From NCBI GenBank assembly GCA_037447655.1, contig JBBHKE010001630.1, positions 64,001 to 128,000 of the forward strand: 64,000 nucleotides of DNA, given 5' to 3'. Positions 8,675 through 18,399 of the stretch are shown here, piece by piece. Below the pieces are notes generated by a model. That model was given only the letters and a program-made list of their open reading frames with translations, was not told the origin of the DNA and did not search any database. Positions within the stretch are counted from its first letter, which is position 1. Each line of letters begins with the position of its first letter. A program made the translations under genes and the position numbers. The DNA is from Zygnema cylindricum. Lineage: Eukaryota; Streptophyta; Zygnematophyceae; Zygnematales; Zygnemataceae.

Positions 8675-11060
8675 CAATTCCCAATTTCCAAGCGGTGGGA
8701 AAAAGAATACACAAACAGATTATTGCAGGTGGTGAAACTCCGGCGGGGAGTGGATCAAACATTCTCGGCCTCACTATTACCGAAAATTGATTCGACGATA
8801 CAGTCAGATGTTTTCAAAACCAAGACTGGGAGCGAGAACTTCAATCGACAAGTGGTGTCATTGACAGTCCCAGACTCCGGACTTTGGATTTTATCTTTAT
8901 TTTCAGGAATCCGTTCTGATTTGGAGGCAGTTTTAAAGGCAGGGTATCGAGTGGAGTCATACACAGCAGTGGAAATTTCACCGGAAGCGCGAGCTGTCAG
9001 CGAACACCGCCTACATCAACTGCACCGCTTATATCCTCAACAGCTTCCAGTGTCTTCCATTTCCAAAGCTCACCGGAGTCTTCCCTGAAACTCTGAGACC
9101 TCCATTGGCCCTCAAAGTATGCAGATCCAAAAGAAGCTAATCTAGATAGTGCCGACTCCAAGTTAATATAAACCCAAAAGACTGACCCCTTGACAGTCAC
9201 AATCCCAATTTAGATTCACCCCTGTGAAATAACACTTTCTGTGTGGTCAGTTCCACCACAGAATGCAAAGTTAGAATATGAGATTTGGACACATTCACCC
9301 ACTTTGACTTTCCCTTATAAATGCAGCCACCCTGGCAGACAAAAACTCTTACAGACTACACCTTTGTGTAACGTGGACTCCCCTGATTTCACAGCAAAAA
9401 GAATCACTGAAAATGGTCAAGTAAATTGATAGTTATGGCTGCCCAAAGTTTGCCATTTATATAGGGTGCTCTCTGGGAGAGGCAGCTGCCTACCCAAAAT
9501 TTATCTAAGTCCTATTCCCTCTCTAAAACTCTATCTACTGAAGTACGGCACCAATCAAATTACTATATCGTACATAAAAGTACAGGTGCCGGTGTACTTT
9601 ATGTACGGCCATTGTACGACATGGCCAAAATGTCGACACGTGTCATATCCGGATTTGTTCCCGTAATCTCCGGAGTTGCCGCAATCCAATGTAGTGTTAC
9701 CACGTGTCACTTAATGTGGCGGTGATCGCAAACCGCCAAAATCGCACGTCGCGATCTCGGCATCCTTCGCGGCCGTCCGATCAAATATGGATTTCAATCG
9801 TGGCCGTCATAAATACCTGCGCGGTATTCTTTCCGGCGTCAAACAAACCGCGCGGCATTTATTTCGTAATCGTACCGTACGTCGTACTTTCCACAACTGT
9901 TTCTATGCAGTATGCATATAGTTCTAGTTAAATGAATTATTCTTATTGTAACTATTTAAATAAATATCATACCTCATAATATCTAATAGAATTTAGACTA
10001 TCTGGATAAGACTACCGGCTATTGCGGGTGTGACAAGTGGCAGGTACCAGGATCAAATCCTGGACCTGGCAAAACTATCTTTTAGAGAAAACCCCCTATA
10101 AAACAACTGTCTGTCTCCCTCTAGACAGCATAGGCAGCCATGGCTAACTCCTCTTTCAGTCTTCAGTGACTGCGACAAGTGTGGGGACTTGAGGAGGAGT
10201 TAGAGGCAGGCTGTCAATGTCTACTATTTTGCTTTTTATTTTGCAATCTCTAGACCTAGAAAATACTTGAATTCCAACATTCCCCAGAATGTGGATAATA
10301 TAATGGCACCTCATTAGGTAGTCTGGGAAGAGTAGATCTGGTTGTGGCGGGATGGCCTTGTCAGGGATACTCCCTAGCGGGACAAGGAAGAGGGCATCAA
10401 GACCACCGAAGTGGAACCTTCTTTCAGATGATTACATTGATATCGTGGATTCAGCAGCTCCAAGACACACCAGTGGGGTACATTCTGGAGAATGTCCACC
10501 CGGGGGATGATAAACGAAAGCAGGTTGCAGAAAGTTACAATCAGGTAACCCGTATTCTGGGAGCTCCCTTGGTTTTTGACGCTGCTCAAATGGGATCTCG
10601 AGCGCACAGACTCCGGGCATATTGGACCAATATGATCCCTCTTCCAGTCCTCCGACAACTGTTGGAGACACAAATCCCAGACCCCCAGATTTCAGTGCAA
10701 CAGATACTTGGAAAAGGGAGAATAACGACACCTGTAACAAAGCCGGATCATACACCTTTCTTCCCATGCAATATCCCCGGATTCCCACGTCGAGCACTCC
10801 CCACGTTGGTATCCTTTCCTCACAGTCACGCCTACCGAAAAGGGGCAGCTGGAATGATTTTTGACAGCAAGGAAAGACTTTGGACAGCACCAACAATATC
10901 GGAACGAGAACAAGCAATGGGATTTCATCCGGAAACCACGGCAACACCAGGTATTTCAGACCTACAGTGGTGCACCCTCATAGGGAAAAGCATGGATTTA
11001 AATGCCATTACATGGGTTGTAAAGCATGCTCTTGCCTATTCCAGTCTCCACGCTCCAGAT
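8675..11060 (+). pseudogene. Cytosine-5 DNA methyltransferase domain, gypsy copy 2 (split by solo LTR)
   Basis: The two halves are 8675-9085 and 10285-11060. The first holds motif I (LSLFSGI) and motif II (TAVEIS). The second holds motif IV LVVAGWPCQGYS with the catalytic Cys, motif VI ILENVHP, motif VIII QMGSRAHRLRAYW with the paired Arg, a target-recognition stretch, motif IX-like RLWTAPTISEREQAMGF and motif X-like LIGKSMDLNAITWVVKHAL. The set is complete and in canonical order. The break is a copia LTR with a 5-bp duplication, plus a one-base deletion near 10313 relative to copy 1. De novo methylation of the element's own DNA or of the target site is the obvious role. DNMTs in retrotransposons of charophytes and dinoflagellates have been reported (de Mendoza and colleagues, 2018, recalled and not checked). 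No chromodomain, BAH, UBA or PWWP domain is seen beside it. Confidence 0.88.
9086..10279 (-). mobile_element. Solo LTR, copia family A2, inserted in the DNMT
   Basis: The element begins TGAAACTCTGAG and ends ATTCCAACA, so it has TG...CA ends, and it is flanked by TTCCC at 9081-9085 and 10280-10284. Reversed, it aligns along its length with the LTR at 15046-16178, so it lies on the minus strand. It includes a tRNA-like segment at about 10004-10070 and a G-box (CACGTGTC) at 9701-9708. Removing it and one TTCCC joins motif II to motif IV of the DNMT as in copy 1. No internal copia sequence remains, so it formed by LTR-LTR recombination. Confidence 0.92.
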
Positions 11061-12110
11061 TCACGCAGAAATTACCTTCAAGCTCCACAGTTACTGTCCA
11101 TGCAAGCAACTTTGCAGCTTGAGGGGGGGAGAGAAAAGAGAAAAATTCTACACCCGAGAGTTCCTTCAGTGGGGGGGAACAGGAGCTCAGAAGGAGACAA
11201 CTTAGCGGAAGTTGTCAGCAGTAAAGTATTATCCGGAGGAATAGAGGCAGATCCAGAGGTTGGGCTAGAATTCAACATCAACCTCTGGGGAAAACCACTG
11301 GAAGCTTGGGCTGCGGTTGAGCCGGGAAAAATGGACTGGACTCTGGGGGAGCAGCTGGACCCTCAGCAGAAAGAACAGCTAACAGAACTCTTGGCTAGAA
11401 ACACTCAGGTTTTCTCATGGTCCGAAACAGATGTCGGAATCTACAAAGGAACCCCCTTTCGGATACATTTGATCGACGAAACCGCAACGGTTTGGTAGAA
11501 ACAATATCCTCTCAGCTTCAAAGAGAAAGAGTTTATTACTGCAAAGGTTCAAACTTTGGTGGACGCAGGGTTGGTTCAGGAAAGTACCGGACTCCATGGG
11601 TTTGCTTCCCCCACAGTTCTCCCTCCTAAGAAGGATTCATCAGGGAAAACTGTGGACTTCCGAATGTGTGGGTACTACCGCATGTTGAACACGGCCACCA
11701 TTCTTGACCGGTACCCAATGCCAACTCCGGAAGAGATATTCGATTCTCTTGCTGGGGCCACTATTTTCTCTACACTAGACATGAAGAATGGTTTCCACCA
11801 GATTGCCATGGAACCAAAACACCGGGAGAGAACTGCATTCTGGGCCGGATCCAGACTTTATGAGTGGCTTTATATGCCCTTCGGACTGAAGAATGCACCA
11901 GCCAAGTTCCAACGGGCCATGGACGAAGCGCTCCAAGGAATCGATTGTGCCCGGTGCTACATCGACGATGTGATAATATTCTCAAAGACTTTTGAGGAAC
12001 ATTTGGAGAATATCCAGATCGTTCTCCGGGCCCTTCAAGCAGCGGGCTTGAAATGTCACCCGGGCAAGGGTATTTTTGGGGTGCAAAAAATTATTTACCT
12101 CGGACATTAG
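11061..12110 (+). pseudogene. Reverse transcriptase, gypsy copy 2
   Basis: It would copy element RNA into cDNA. A linker of about 110 codons follows the DNMT and leads into the typical gypsy RT start (ELLARNTQVFSW, then FRIHLIDETA). Fingers and palm motifs follow: FRMCGYYRMLN, where most gypsy RTs have VDYR; FSTLDMKNGFHQI with the first catalytic Asp; YMPFGLKNAPAKFQ; and the active site CYIDDVIIFSK at about 11958-11990. Stops at 11497 (TAG; CAG in copy 1) and at 12108 (TAG; GAG in copy 3) interrupt it, so this copy is dead. The frame is shared with the second half of the DNMT. Confidence 0.88.
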
Positions 12111-12990
12111 GTGACTCCTGGGACAGTGGGTCCCCATATGGTTAAGGTTGCAGCCCTTGACGCTCTTCCTCCCCCGCAGGACATTTTTGCCTTGCGCACC
12201 TTTCTTGGCCTGGCCAACTACTATCGCAGGTTTATTCCTGAGTTCAGTAGTCACGCCCAGCCCCAAAATAAGCTATTACGGAAAGATCAAGAATGGCTGT
12301 GGGCCGAGGAACAGCAGATCGCTTTCCAGTTCTTGAAGGATGCTCTGAAGCAGCACCAAGTGCTCCGGATGCCTGATCACCAGAGGCCTTTCCTCCTTTA
12401 CACTGATTGGAGTAGGTTTGGATTGGGAGCTGTTTTGGCTCAAGTTGAAGACGCAGGTGCCGAGTATGTGGTGGCTTACGCCAGCCGGAGCAATAACCGA
12501 GCTGAGGAAAATTATAGCAATTATCATGGGGAGCTTCTTGCCGCGGTTTGGGCCATCCATCATTTCAGACCTTATTTGTATGGGGTCCATTTCACACTAA
12601 TCACCGATCACCAACCCTTGAAGTGGATCATGGAAAATAGTAAGTTGACCGGCAAACTCGCCAGATGGGTTCTTAATCGTGCAGGAAATGATTTCAGCAT
12701 TGTCCACCGGGCAGGGGAAATTCATGGGAATGCCGACGGACTGAGTAGAAACCCCGATCCTTCTACCCTTGATTCCACCGGGGCTCGGCACGACGAGGAT
12801 CCGGAAATCAGTTTGGGACTCATTCGAGCATCCTCCGCCTTCATTTGGCTTCTTCCATCTGGGGGGGAATTGTCAACTTTTGCAACAGATGTTGAGGGGC
12901 AGGCACCCATAGGAGCCGGACAGAAAGACATTTGGAATGACTCCGAAGCTCTCCAATCTATTCAGCAGGGATCCCCTCTTCCCCACTTGG
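12111..12990 (+). pseudogene. RNase H domain, gypsy copy 2
   Basis: It continues in the RT frame with the connection domain (FLGLANYYRRFIPEFS) and the RNase H that removes the RNA strand of the hybrid. Motifs are LLYTDWSRFGLGAVLAQ with the first catalytic Asp, the Glu in YHGELLAAVWAIHHF, the second Asp in FTLITDHQPLKW, and HGNADGLSR at the end. The catalytic set is intact. There is no stop inside this block after the TAG at 12108-12110. Confidence 0.88.
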
Positions 12991-13862
12991 CTGGAATTCA
13001 ATTATCTCGAGTTCAGACCCGGATGACGGCGTATGAATGGGACCGAGGAGTGCTCCTCCGGAAATGGACAGACGGTACTAGGAAAGTGGTTCCACCTCCC
13101 TCGGATCGAGAGACTCTGATTACTAATCTCCATAAACAATGTGGACACTTCGGACAGAAGCGAACCACTTCCTTGGTTACAGGCTCTTACTGGTGGCACG
13201 GGTTGCGGACCCAAGTCAACCGAATTGTACACACTTGCTCTTCTTGCGATCGAGTTAAGGCAGCTTTTGACAAAAAGGGCGGAACTGAGCTCCATTCTCT
13301 TCCCATCAGGGAAATGTTTTATCGGTGGTCTTTGGATATTTTGGGACCTCTTTCGACCAGCAGACGTGGGAATCGTTTCGTTCTGGTCATGATTGAACAT
13401 TTCTCAAAATGGATAGAGCTTGTGGTCCTGCCCCGAAAGGAGTCCAAGTCCGTTGCCGACGCCTTTGTGCAGAGAGTCCTGTCACAGTTTGGGGCACCGG
13501 CAGAGGTTCTGACAGACCAGGGATCGGAATTCGCCAGAGAATTTACTAATATTTTGGAGAAATGCCTCATCGACCATTGACTTACCAGTCGCGACCACCC
13601 CCAAGCCGACGGTTTGGCCGAAAGGTGCGTACAGACAGTGAAGCAGTCACTATGGAAATATGCAGTTGAAGAGGACTTAGGAGAGTGGGACAGAAGGGTG
13701 CCTTGGATTGCCATGGGATACAGATTCAGCCGACAGGCTTCTCTTCACTCCTACAGCCCTTACTTCATTTTATTCCGACCGCATCCCATTCTGCCCGGGG
13801 CTGCCTCTGCCCAAGCGGTGGTCCTCCGGCAATGGATGACAAGGGAACTTTCGAAAAACTGA
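12991..13862 (+). pseudogene. Integrase core, gypsy copy 2
   Basis: It would insert the cDNA into the genome. The zinc-binding HHCC module is visible as LHKQCGHFG and CSSCDRVK. The D,D,E triad is WSLDILGPL, VLTDQGSEFA and ADGLAERCVQTVK. A TGA at 13578-13580, just before TSRDHPQADGLAER, breaks the frame; the sequence then continues in the same frame to 13862. The GPY/F-type C-terminal part follows at 13997-14170 in another frame (FVYRMQQKKDTLDISAG). Confidence 0.85.
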
Positions 13863-13996
13863 TCGCCGACCGTGCCAAAATTTTCCACCGGGAGATGCCT
13901 CTCGCCATGGGGAATTTACAGGCGGCACAACACCGGAACCAATTGTGGTATTCCCAGCGCCGGAGCGGAGATTATGTGCCCTGACAGCGACGATTT

Positions 13997-14390
13997 ATGC
14001 CGAGAGACTTTGTGTATCGCATGCAACAGAAGAAGGACACGCTTGACATTTCTGCCGGGCGGGTGATCTTGAAAGTGGTGGAAGTTTCAATTAAGGGAGT
14101 TCTGACTTTGGAGGGGAAAGATGGGCTAAGAATTAAAGAGAATCAAATCAATGTGGCCCCTTGTCACCTCCGAGGATTAGAAGACGAACCGACTTTCCAC
14201 TTGACTTACTTTGCGATCCTCCTTCTTGTTCATCATCCTGCAACCTGTCCTCCCAACAGCAAGAAATCTTGGTCTGCCATCAGTGGGGGCAGTGCTGGCA
14301 TCCCGCTTGTCTCCCCTCCTCATGGGAACCATGCCCTCCATCCCCTAGTCCATGGTTCTGCGGGAACTGTGAATTGGGCGGGTAACTATT
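13997..14390 (+). pseudogene. Integrase C-terminal region with PHD-finger-like Cys/His cluster
   Basis: The first part (13997 to about 14200) is a beta-rich integrase tail. After a frame change near 14205 the plus-one frame reads CDPPSCSSSC, then EILVCHQWGQCWHPAC, then SPSPWFCGNC. This follows the outline of a C4HC3 PHD finger (two Cys; Cys and Cys; Trp-His-x2-Cys; Pro-Trp-x-Cys-x2-Cys). The fourth ligand is displaced: CHQWGQC where CxxC is expected. PHD fingers read histone tails, so with the DNMT this would be a second chromatin module. It may instead be a degraded zinc cluster of another type. Confidence 0.45.
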
Positions 14391-14416
14391 TCTTTTCCTT
14401 AGTCATGGTTGACTAA

Positions 14417-15010
14417 GAGGGGGAGGAAATTGGGGTACCGACCCGATTACGAAGAACCTAACCCCTTTCCCCGGCTTAATAAGGAAAGTAAGGGGGAGGG
14501 GAGATCTTTTCGCCTTCCCATGCACTCATCCCTATTCCCTATCCTTGTGCCTCTCCTATTTGTTCACGCATGCCTATTGGGAGGGATGGGGTCAGCAGTG
14601 GGCATTATCATTATTATGGGAAGCATTCGCATTAGTGGGTTCTTTGCAGGACGCCGAGACCGGCCATTCCGGGCAGCGGGCCCTTCCCTTGTGTTTCTCG
14701 GGCACGCTCGACACAACATCTAGGTGTGTGTTGCAGATTGGAGATGGGGCTCGCTGTTTAGATTGCAAGAGGGAAATTGGATTTAGTGTGGATGGAAAAG
14801 AGATGAGGTGGATAAAATCTTGGCTCGGATTTATGAAAAGTGGGATGCTAAATAAAATGTGTGGTGGAATTATTATTCTGGTTCATCAAATGCATTGTTT
14901 TAAATACGAAAATATATTTCTTGAGTTTTATGAAAGGAAAAGAAAAGAAAAAAGAGAAAAAAAAGAGGGGGTTGTTTTTTTATTGTTACTGTTTTGGTTT
15001 GTTTAATTGG
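14417..15010 (+). other. 3' end of gypsy copy 2 (possible polypurine tract and LTR remnant)
   Basis: After the last coding block comes a purine run at 14417-14429, the usual position of a polypurine tract directly before a 3' LTR. The following 580 bases hold no protein signature, and end in an A- and G-rich stretch near 14930-14970. No matching 5' copy was found in 2191-3542, so its identity as a 3' LTR is only positional. Confidence 0.35.
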
Positions 15011-16178
15011 AGTTGACAGTAAAGTAGACTAGAAAATAAAAGGAGTGTTAAAATGTGTGTATTTTCTAGGTCTTAATTTATTCTTTTTTGTCAAATAGGC
15101 TGTCTAAGTCATCTATACTTGTCGTAGTCACTAGAAGACAGAGATAGCCAAGGCTACCTAGGTAGTCAAGGAGACAGGAAGGAGGAAGAAGAGGAGTTAT
15201 TTTGGGCGGCACCAAAATGTATGCGGACAGACCAGGATTTAATCCTGGTCCATCTAGTTTACGGTCATACAGATAAAGCCTCCCGCCTTATCCTCTAGAT
15301 GTAATGAAAATCGATACCCATATAGGGTTTGAAAAGTATTTAAAGTCGTTAAACCGGTATCATCCATTTAATGGCTAAACCAAACTAGATGTACATAGAA
15401 AAGGAACCGCACGAAAATAATACGGGGGGCACAAAACAAATGTCGAAGATATTTGTTCAACGGCCAAGATTAAAAATTGGAACTATAATCGAACGGCTCA
15501 CATTTTAGCCGGTTGTAAGGAATGACAATTTTCGCAATTTTTGGACGCGCCGACACTAGATGACACGTGGCAATATCCTGGAGGATTGCGAGATCTCCAA
15601 AACGCAAGATGACCAGTCAAGATGTGACAAATGTCACATTATGGCTGTGTCGTACAAGGACCGTACAGAAAGTACAACAACATCTGTATTTTTGTGTACG
15701 GTACAGTCATATTATTGGTGCGTACCTCAGTCCTTGGGGGCTTAGAGAGGGGTTTTAGGACTTAGAATATTTTTGATAGGTAGCCGCCTCTCCTAGAGAG
15801 CTTTTTGTATAAAAGGCAAACTTTGGCCAGCCATAACTATCAATTTACTTGACCATTTTCAGTGATTCTTTTTGCTGCGGACTGAAGGGAGTCCACACTA
15901 CACATGTAGTCGGTCAAAGATTTTGTCGGCCAAGGTGGCTACATTTCTTAGGGAAAGTCAAAGTGTGTGAATGTGTCCAAATCTCATATTCTAACTTTGC
16001 ACTCTGTGGTGGAACTGAGCACACAAAAAGTGTCATTTCACAGGGTTGAAGTTGCATTGGGGTTATGATTGTCAAGGGGTCAGTCATTTAGGTTTATATC
16101 AAGTTGGAGTCGACATCACCTAGATTAGCTTCTTTTAGATCTGCGATTTCTGTGGGCAATAGAGCACACAGAGTTTCA
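15011..16178 (+). mobile_element. Copia family A2 3' end with LTR (15046-16178)
   Basis: Bases 15026-15045 (GACTAGAAAATAAAAGGAG) match the stop codon and polypurine end of family A elements. The LTR starts TGTTAAAATGTG at 15046 and ends GAGTTTCA at 16178, matching the reversed solo LTR at 9086-10279 end to end. It has a G-box (ACACGTGG) near 15563, a TATA box TATAAAAGG at about 15807, and a degenerate antisense tRNA-like segment near 15230-15300. The element 5' to these 35 bases is missing, so the piece is 5'-truncated. Confidence 0.8.
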
Positions 16179-17169
16179 ATCGCATGCTGAACACTGCCAC
16201 CATCTCTGACCGGTATCTGATGATGACCCCGGAAGAGATATTCGACTCTCTTGCTGGCGCCAATATCTACTCCACTATAGATATGAAAAACGGTTTCCAC
16301 CAGATTTCCATGGAACCGAAGCACAGGAGAGAACCGCATTTTGGGCTGGTTCCAGACTTTATGAAAGAATTAACATGCCATTCAGACTCAAGAATGCACC
16401 GGCCAAATTCCAACAAGCAATGGAGGAAGCGCTCCGAGGAATCGATTGTGCCCGGTGCTATATTGATGACGTTATCATATTCTCAAAAATTTTTGAGGAA
16501 CACCTAGAGCATGTCCAGATTGTTCTTAGGGCACTCCAAGCAGCGGGCTTGAAATGTCACCTGGGCAAAGGTATTTTTGGGGTCAGAAGATCATCTACCT
16601 CGGAGATGAGGTGACTCCTAGGACTGTGGGTCCCCACATGGTCACGATGGCAACCCTTAACGCTTTTCCCCTACCGTAAGACATCTCGGCCCTTCGCACC
16701 TTTCTGGGTCTAGCCAACTACTATCAACGGTTTATCCCCGAGTTCAGTATTCACGCTCAGCCTCTCAACCACCTATTGCGGGAGGACCAAGAATGGCAGT
16801 GGGCCGAAGAATAACAGATCGCCTTCCAGTTCTTGAAGGATGCTCTAAAGCAACACCTAGTGCTCCGTATGCCTGATCACTAGAGGTTTTTCCTCCTTTA
16901 CACTGATTGGAGCAGGTTTAGATTGGGAGCGATTTTGGCTCAGGTCGATGATGCTGGAGCTGAATATGTGGTGGCCTACGCCAGCCAGAACAACAACAGA
17001 GCAGAAGGGAATTATATCAGTTACCACAGAGAGCTACTCGCAGCGGTTTGGGCAATCCAGCATTTCCGACCTTATTTGTAAGAGGTCCATTTCACCTTGA
17101 TTTGGATCACCAACCGCTGAAATGGATTATGGAAAATAGCAAGTTATTCGGCAAGCTCGCCAGATGGGT
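16179..17169 (+). pseudogene. Gypsy copy 3: RT-RNase H fragment
   Basis: It starts exactly after the A2 LTR at the equivalent of RT residue RMLN of copy 2 and ends inside RNase H at KLARWV. It contains MKNGFHQI, CYIDDVIIFSK, FLGLANYYQRFIPEFS and LLYTDWSRF. Stops and indels are frequent (for example in DISALRTF's leader, AEE*QIAF and MPDH*RFF), more than in copy 2, so it is older. It keeps GDEVTP where copy 2 has a TAG, which shows that the copy 2 stop is a point mutation. Both ends are abrupt joins to copia sequence. Confidence 0.85.
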
Positions 17170-18399
17170 GTGACAACCATGCAGCCATTGCTATTGCAAC
17201 TAACCCGAGTAATCATTTAAAGAGCAAGCAAATGGATGTCAGACTTCATTTTGTCAGAGAAAATGTGCTTGCCAGAGTGTTAAAATTGTGTTATTTACCG
17301 GATGAGAAAATGGTTGCTGACATGCTAACCAAACCCCTTCTTGCTCCTAAATTGCATTTTTGTGGAAAGGCTATTGGGCTGAGTGAGTGACTAAATCTAA
17401 AGATTTCGGGGAGTGTTGCAATTGGAAATCTTTACTCAGTAGATAGGTTGTGAGGAGGAATTATGGACTTATAATATTTTTGAAAATGAAAACTTGTAAT
17501 ACTTACCTCAAATACTGTTACAGTAACAGAAGACTTAGAGAGTGTACTGTACGGCTAGTTGGACACGCGTCGGCAGGAAAACAGTGTTGCAGATTTCACG
17601 GAGTAGCGTCGATGACTAGCTACACATGTCGGGAGATTAACGAGCGGATTGATGAAATCGGACGAACGCAATGCAAACCGCATATCTCGAAAAGTATGGT
17701 ACGGTCAGCCAAGAAAGGCTGTTGATTGACATCGAATTGACGGACGCAATTTAGAAGGGACCACAAATGACGAAGCACACTTGGACTATATCAGGTGCTT
17801 CGTACTACACGACAACAGTCAGCCGGATGCTATTGACCAATGCTGACTAAGCGCCAGGAACATTTAATGTACGGTCTTCTATTTGTAAATATCTGGAAAC
17901 AAGGATTTGTAGGTTAGCTAATTTAAAATAGTGTCTCACTATTCAGATTTAGAGAAATGGCAAAATTTGTTTTGGAAGTACTCTTAGAATAGTACGTACA
18001 GTTTGAGTACTTTGTCGTAGCTTAGGACAGTACTCTAGTAAAGTCACTTAAATTAGTGTGACCAGGAGATACTCATTCTAAGTATATAAATTAGGACTTA
18101 GGCAAATTATGATCATCCAAGTCTTGGGATATTTATCAACTAAGGCAGTTTTTGTGAATCAACAGTGTGTATATCTTATGGTTGGCTGGATCAATTGAGT
18201 TCAATCTTTGAAGAGTGATTCTGTACTATGCTTACTATTGTTATGTAGAATTTGAGTTTGAATAGATCACCAAGTTGCATTCTATCACATCTTGAAGTTG
18301 GTTGTTGATTATGGTGTTTCATAGCTTTTGCTTTAAATGTCTACTTCCACTACTACTGCTGCTGGCTCTCCTTTTGCTACTATGGTTGTAAAACAAAAA
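17170..18399 (+). mobile_element. Copia family B 3' end: RNase H tail and LTR (17414-18399)
   Basis: Bases 17170-17390 encode the end of copia RNase H (DNHAAIAIATNPSNHLKSK, then MVADMLTKPL), closely matching 30330-30548 of the family B element. The LTR begins TGTTGCAATTGG at 17414 after GGGGAG and ends near 18399 at TTGTAAAACAAAA. It carries the Gag-start segment seen in other B LTRs (ATGTCTACTTCCACTACTAC at 18338). It is the most divergent B LTR in the window. Confidence 0.8.

Larger units (their letters stand above)
3543..15010 (+). mobile_element. Ty3/gypsy element with captured DNA methyltransferase, copy 2 (nearly full internal region)
   Basis: The order is Gag, CCHC knuckles, coiled-coil linker, protease, DNA methyltransferase, RT, RNase H, integrase and a C-terminal Cys/His cluster. 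RT-RNase H before integrase is the Ty3/gypsy order. The DNMT is in the same reading frame as RT (frame unbroken from 10344 to 13862 except for three stops), which says it is a Pol domain and not a separate gene. Breaks include a copia solo LTR at 9086-10279, a one-base deletion just after it, and stops at 8330, 11497, 12108 and 13578. Flanking LTRs could not be identified. A purine-rich run (GAGGGGGAGGAAA) right after the last coding block at 14417-14429 may be the polypurine tract. Confidence 0.85.

Noticed and set aside
12108-12110. TAG between RT and RNase H as a functional domain boundary
   Set aside because: Copy 3 (about 16607) has GAG here, and gypsy RT-RNase H is normally continuous.
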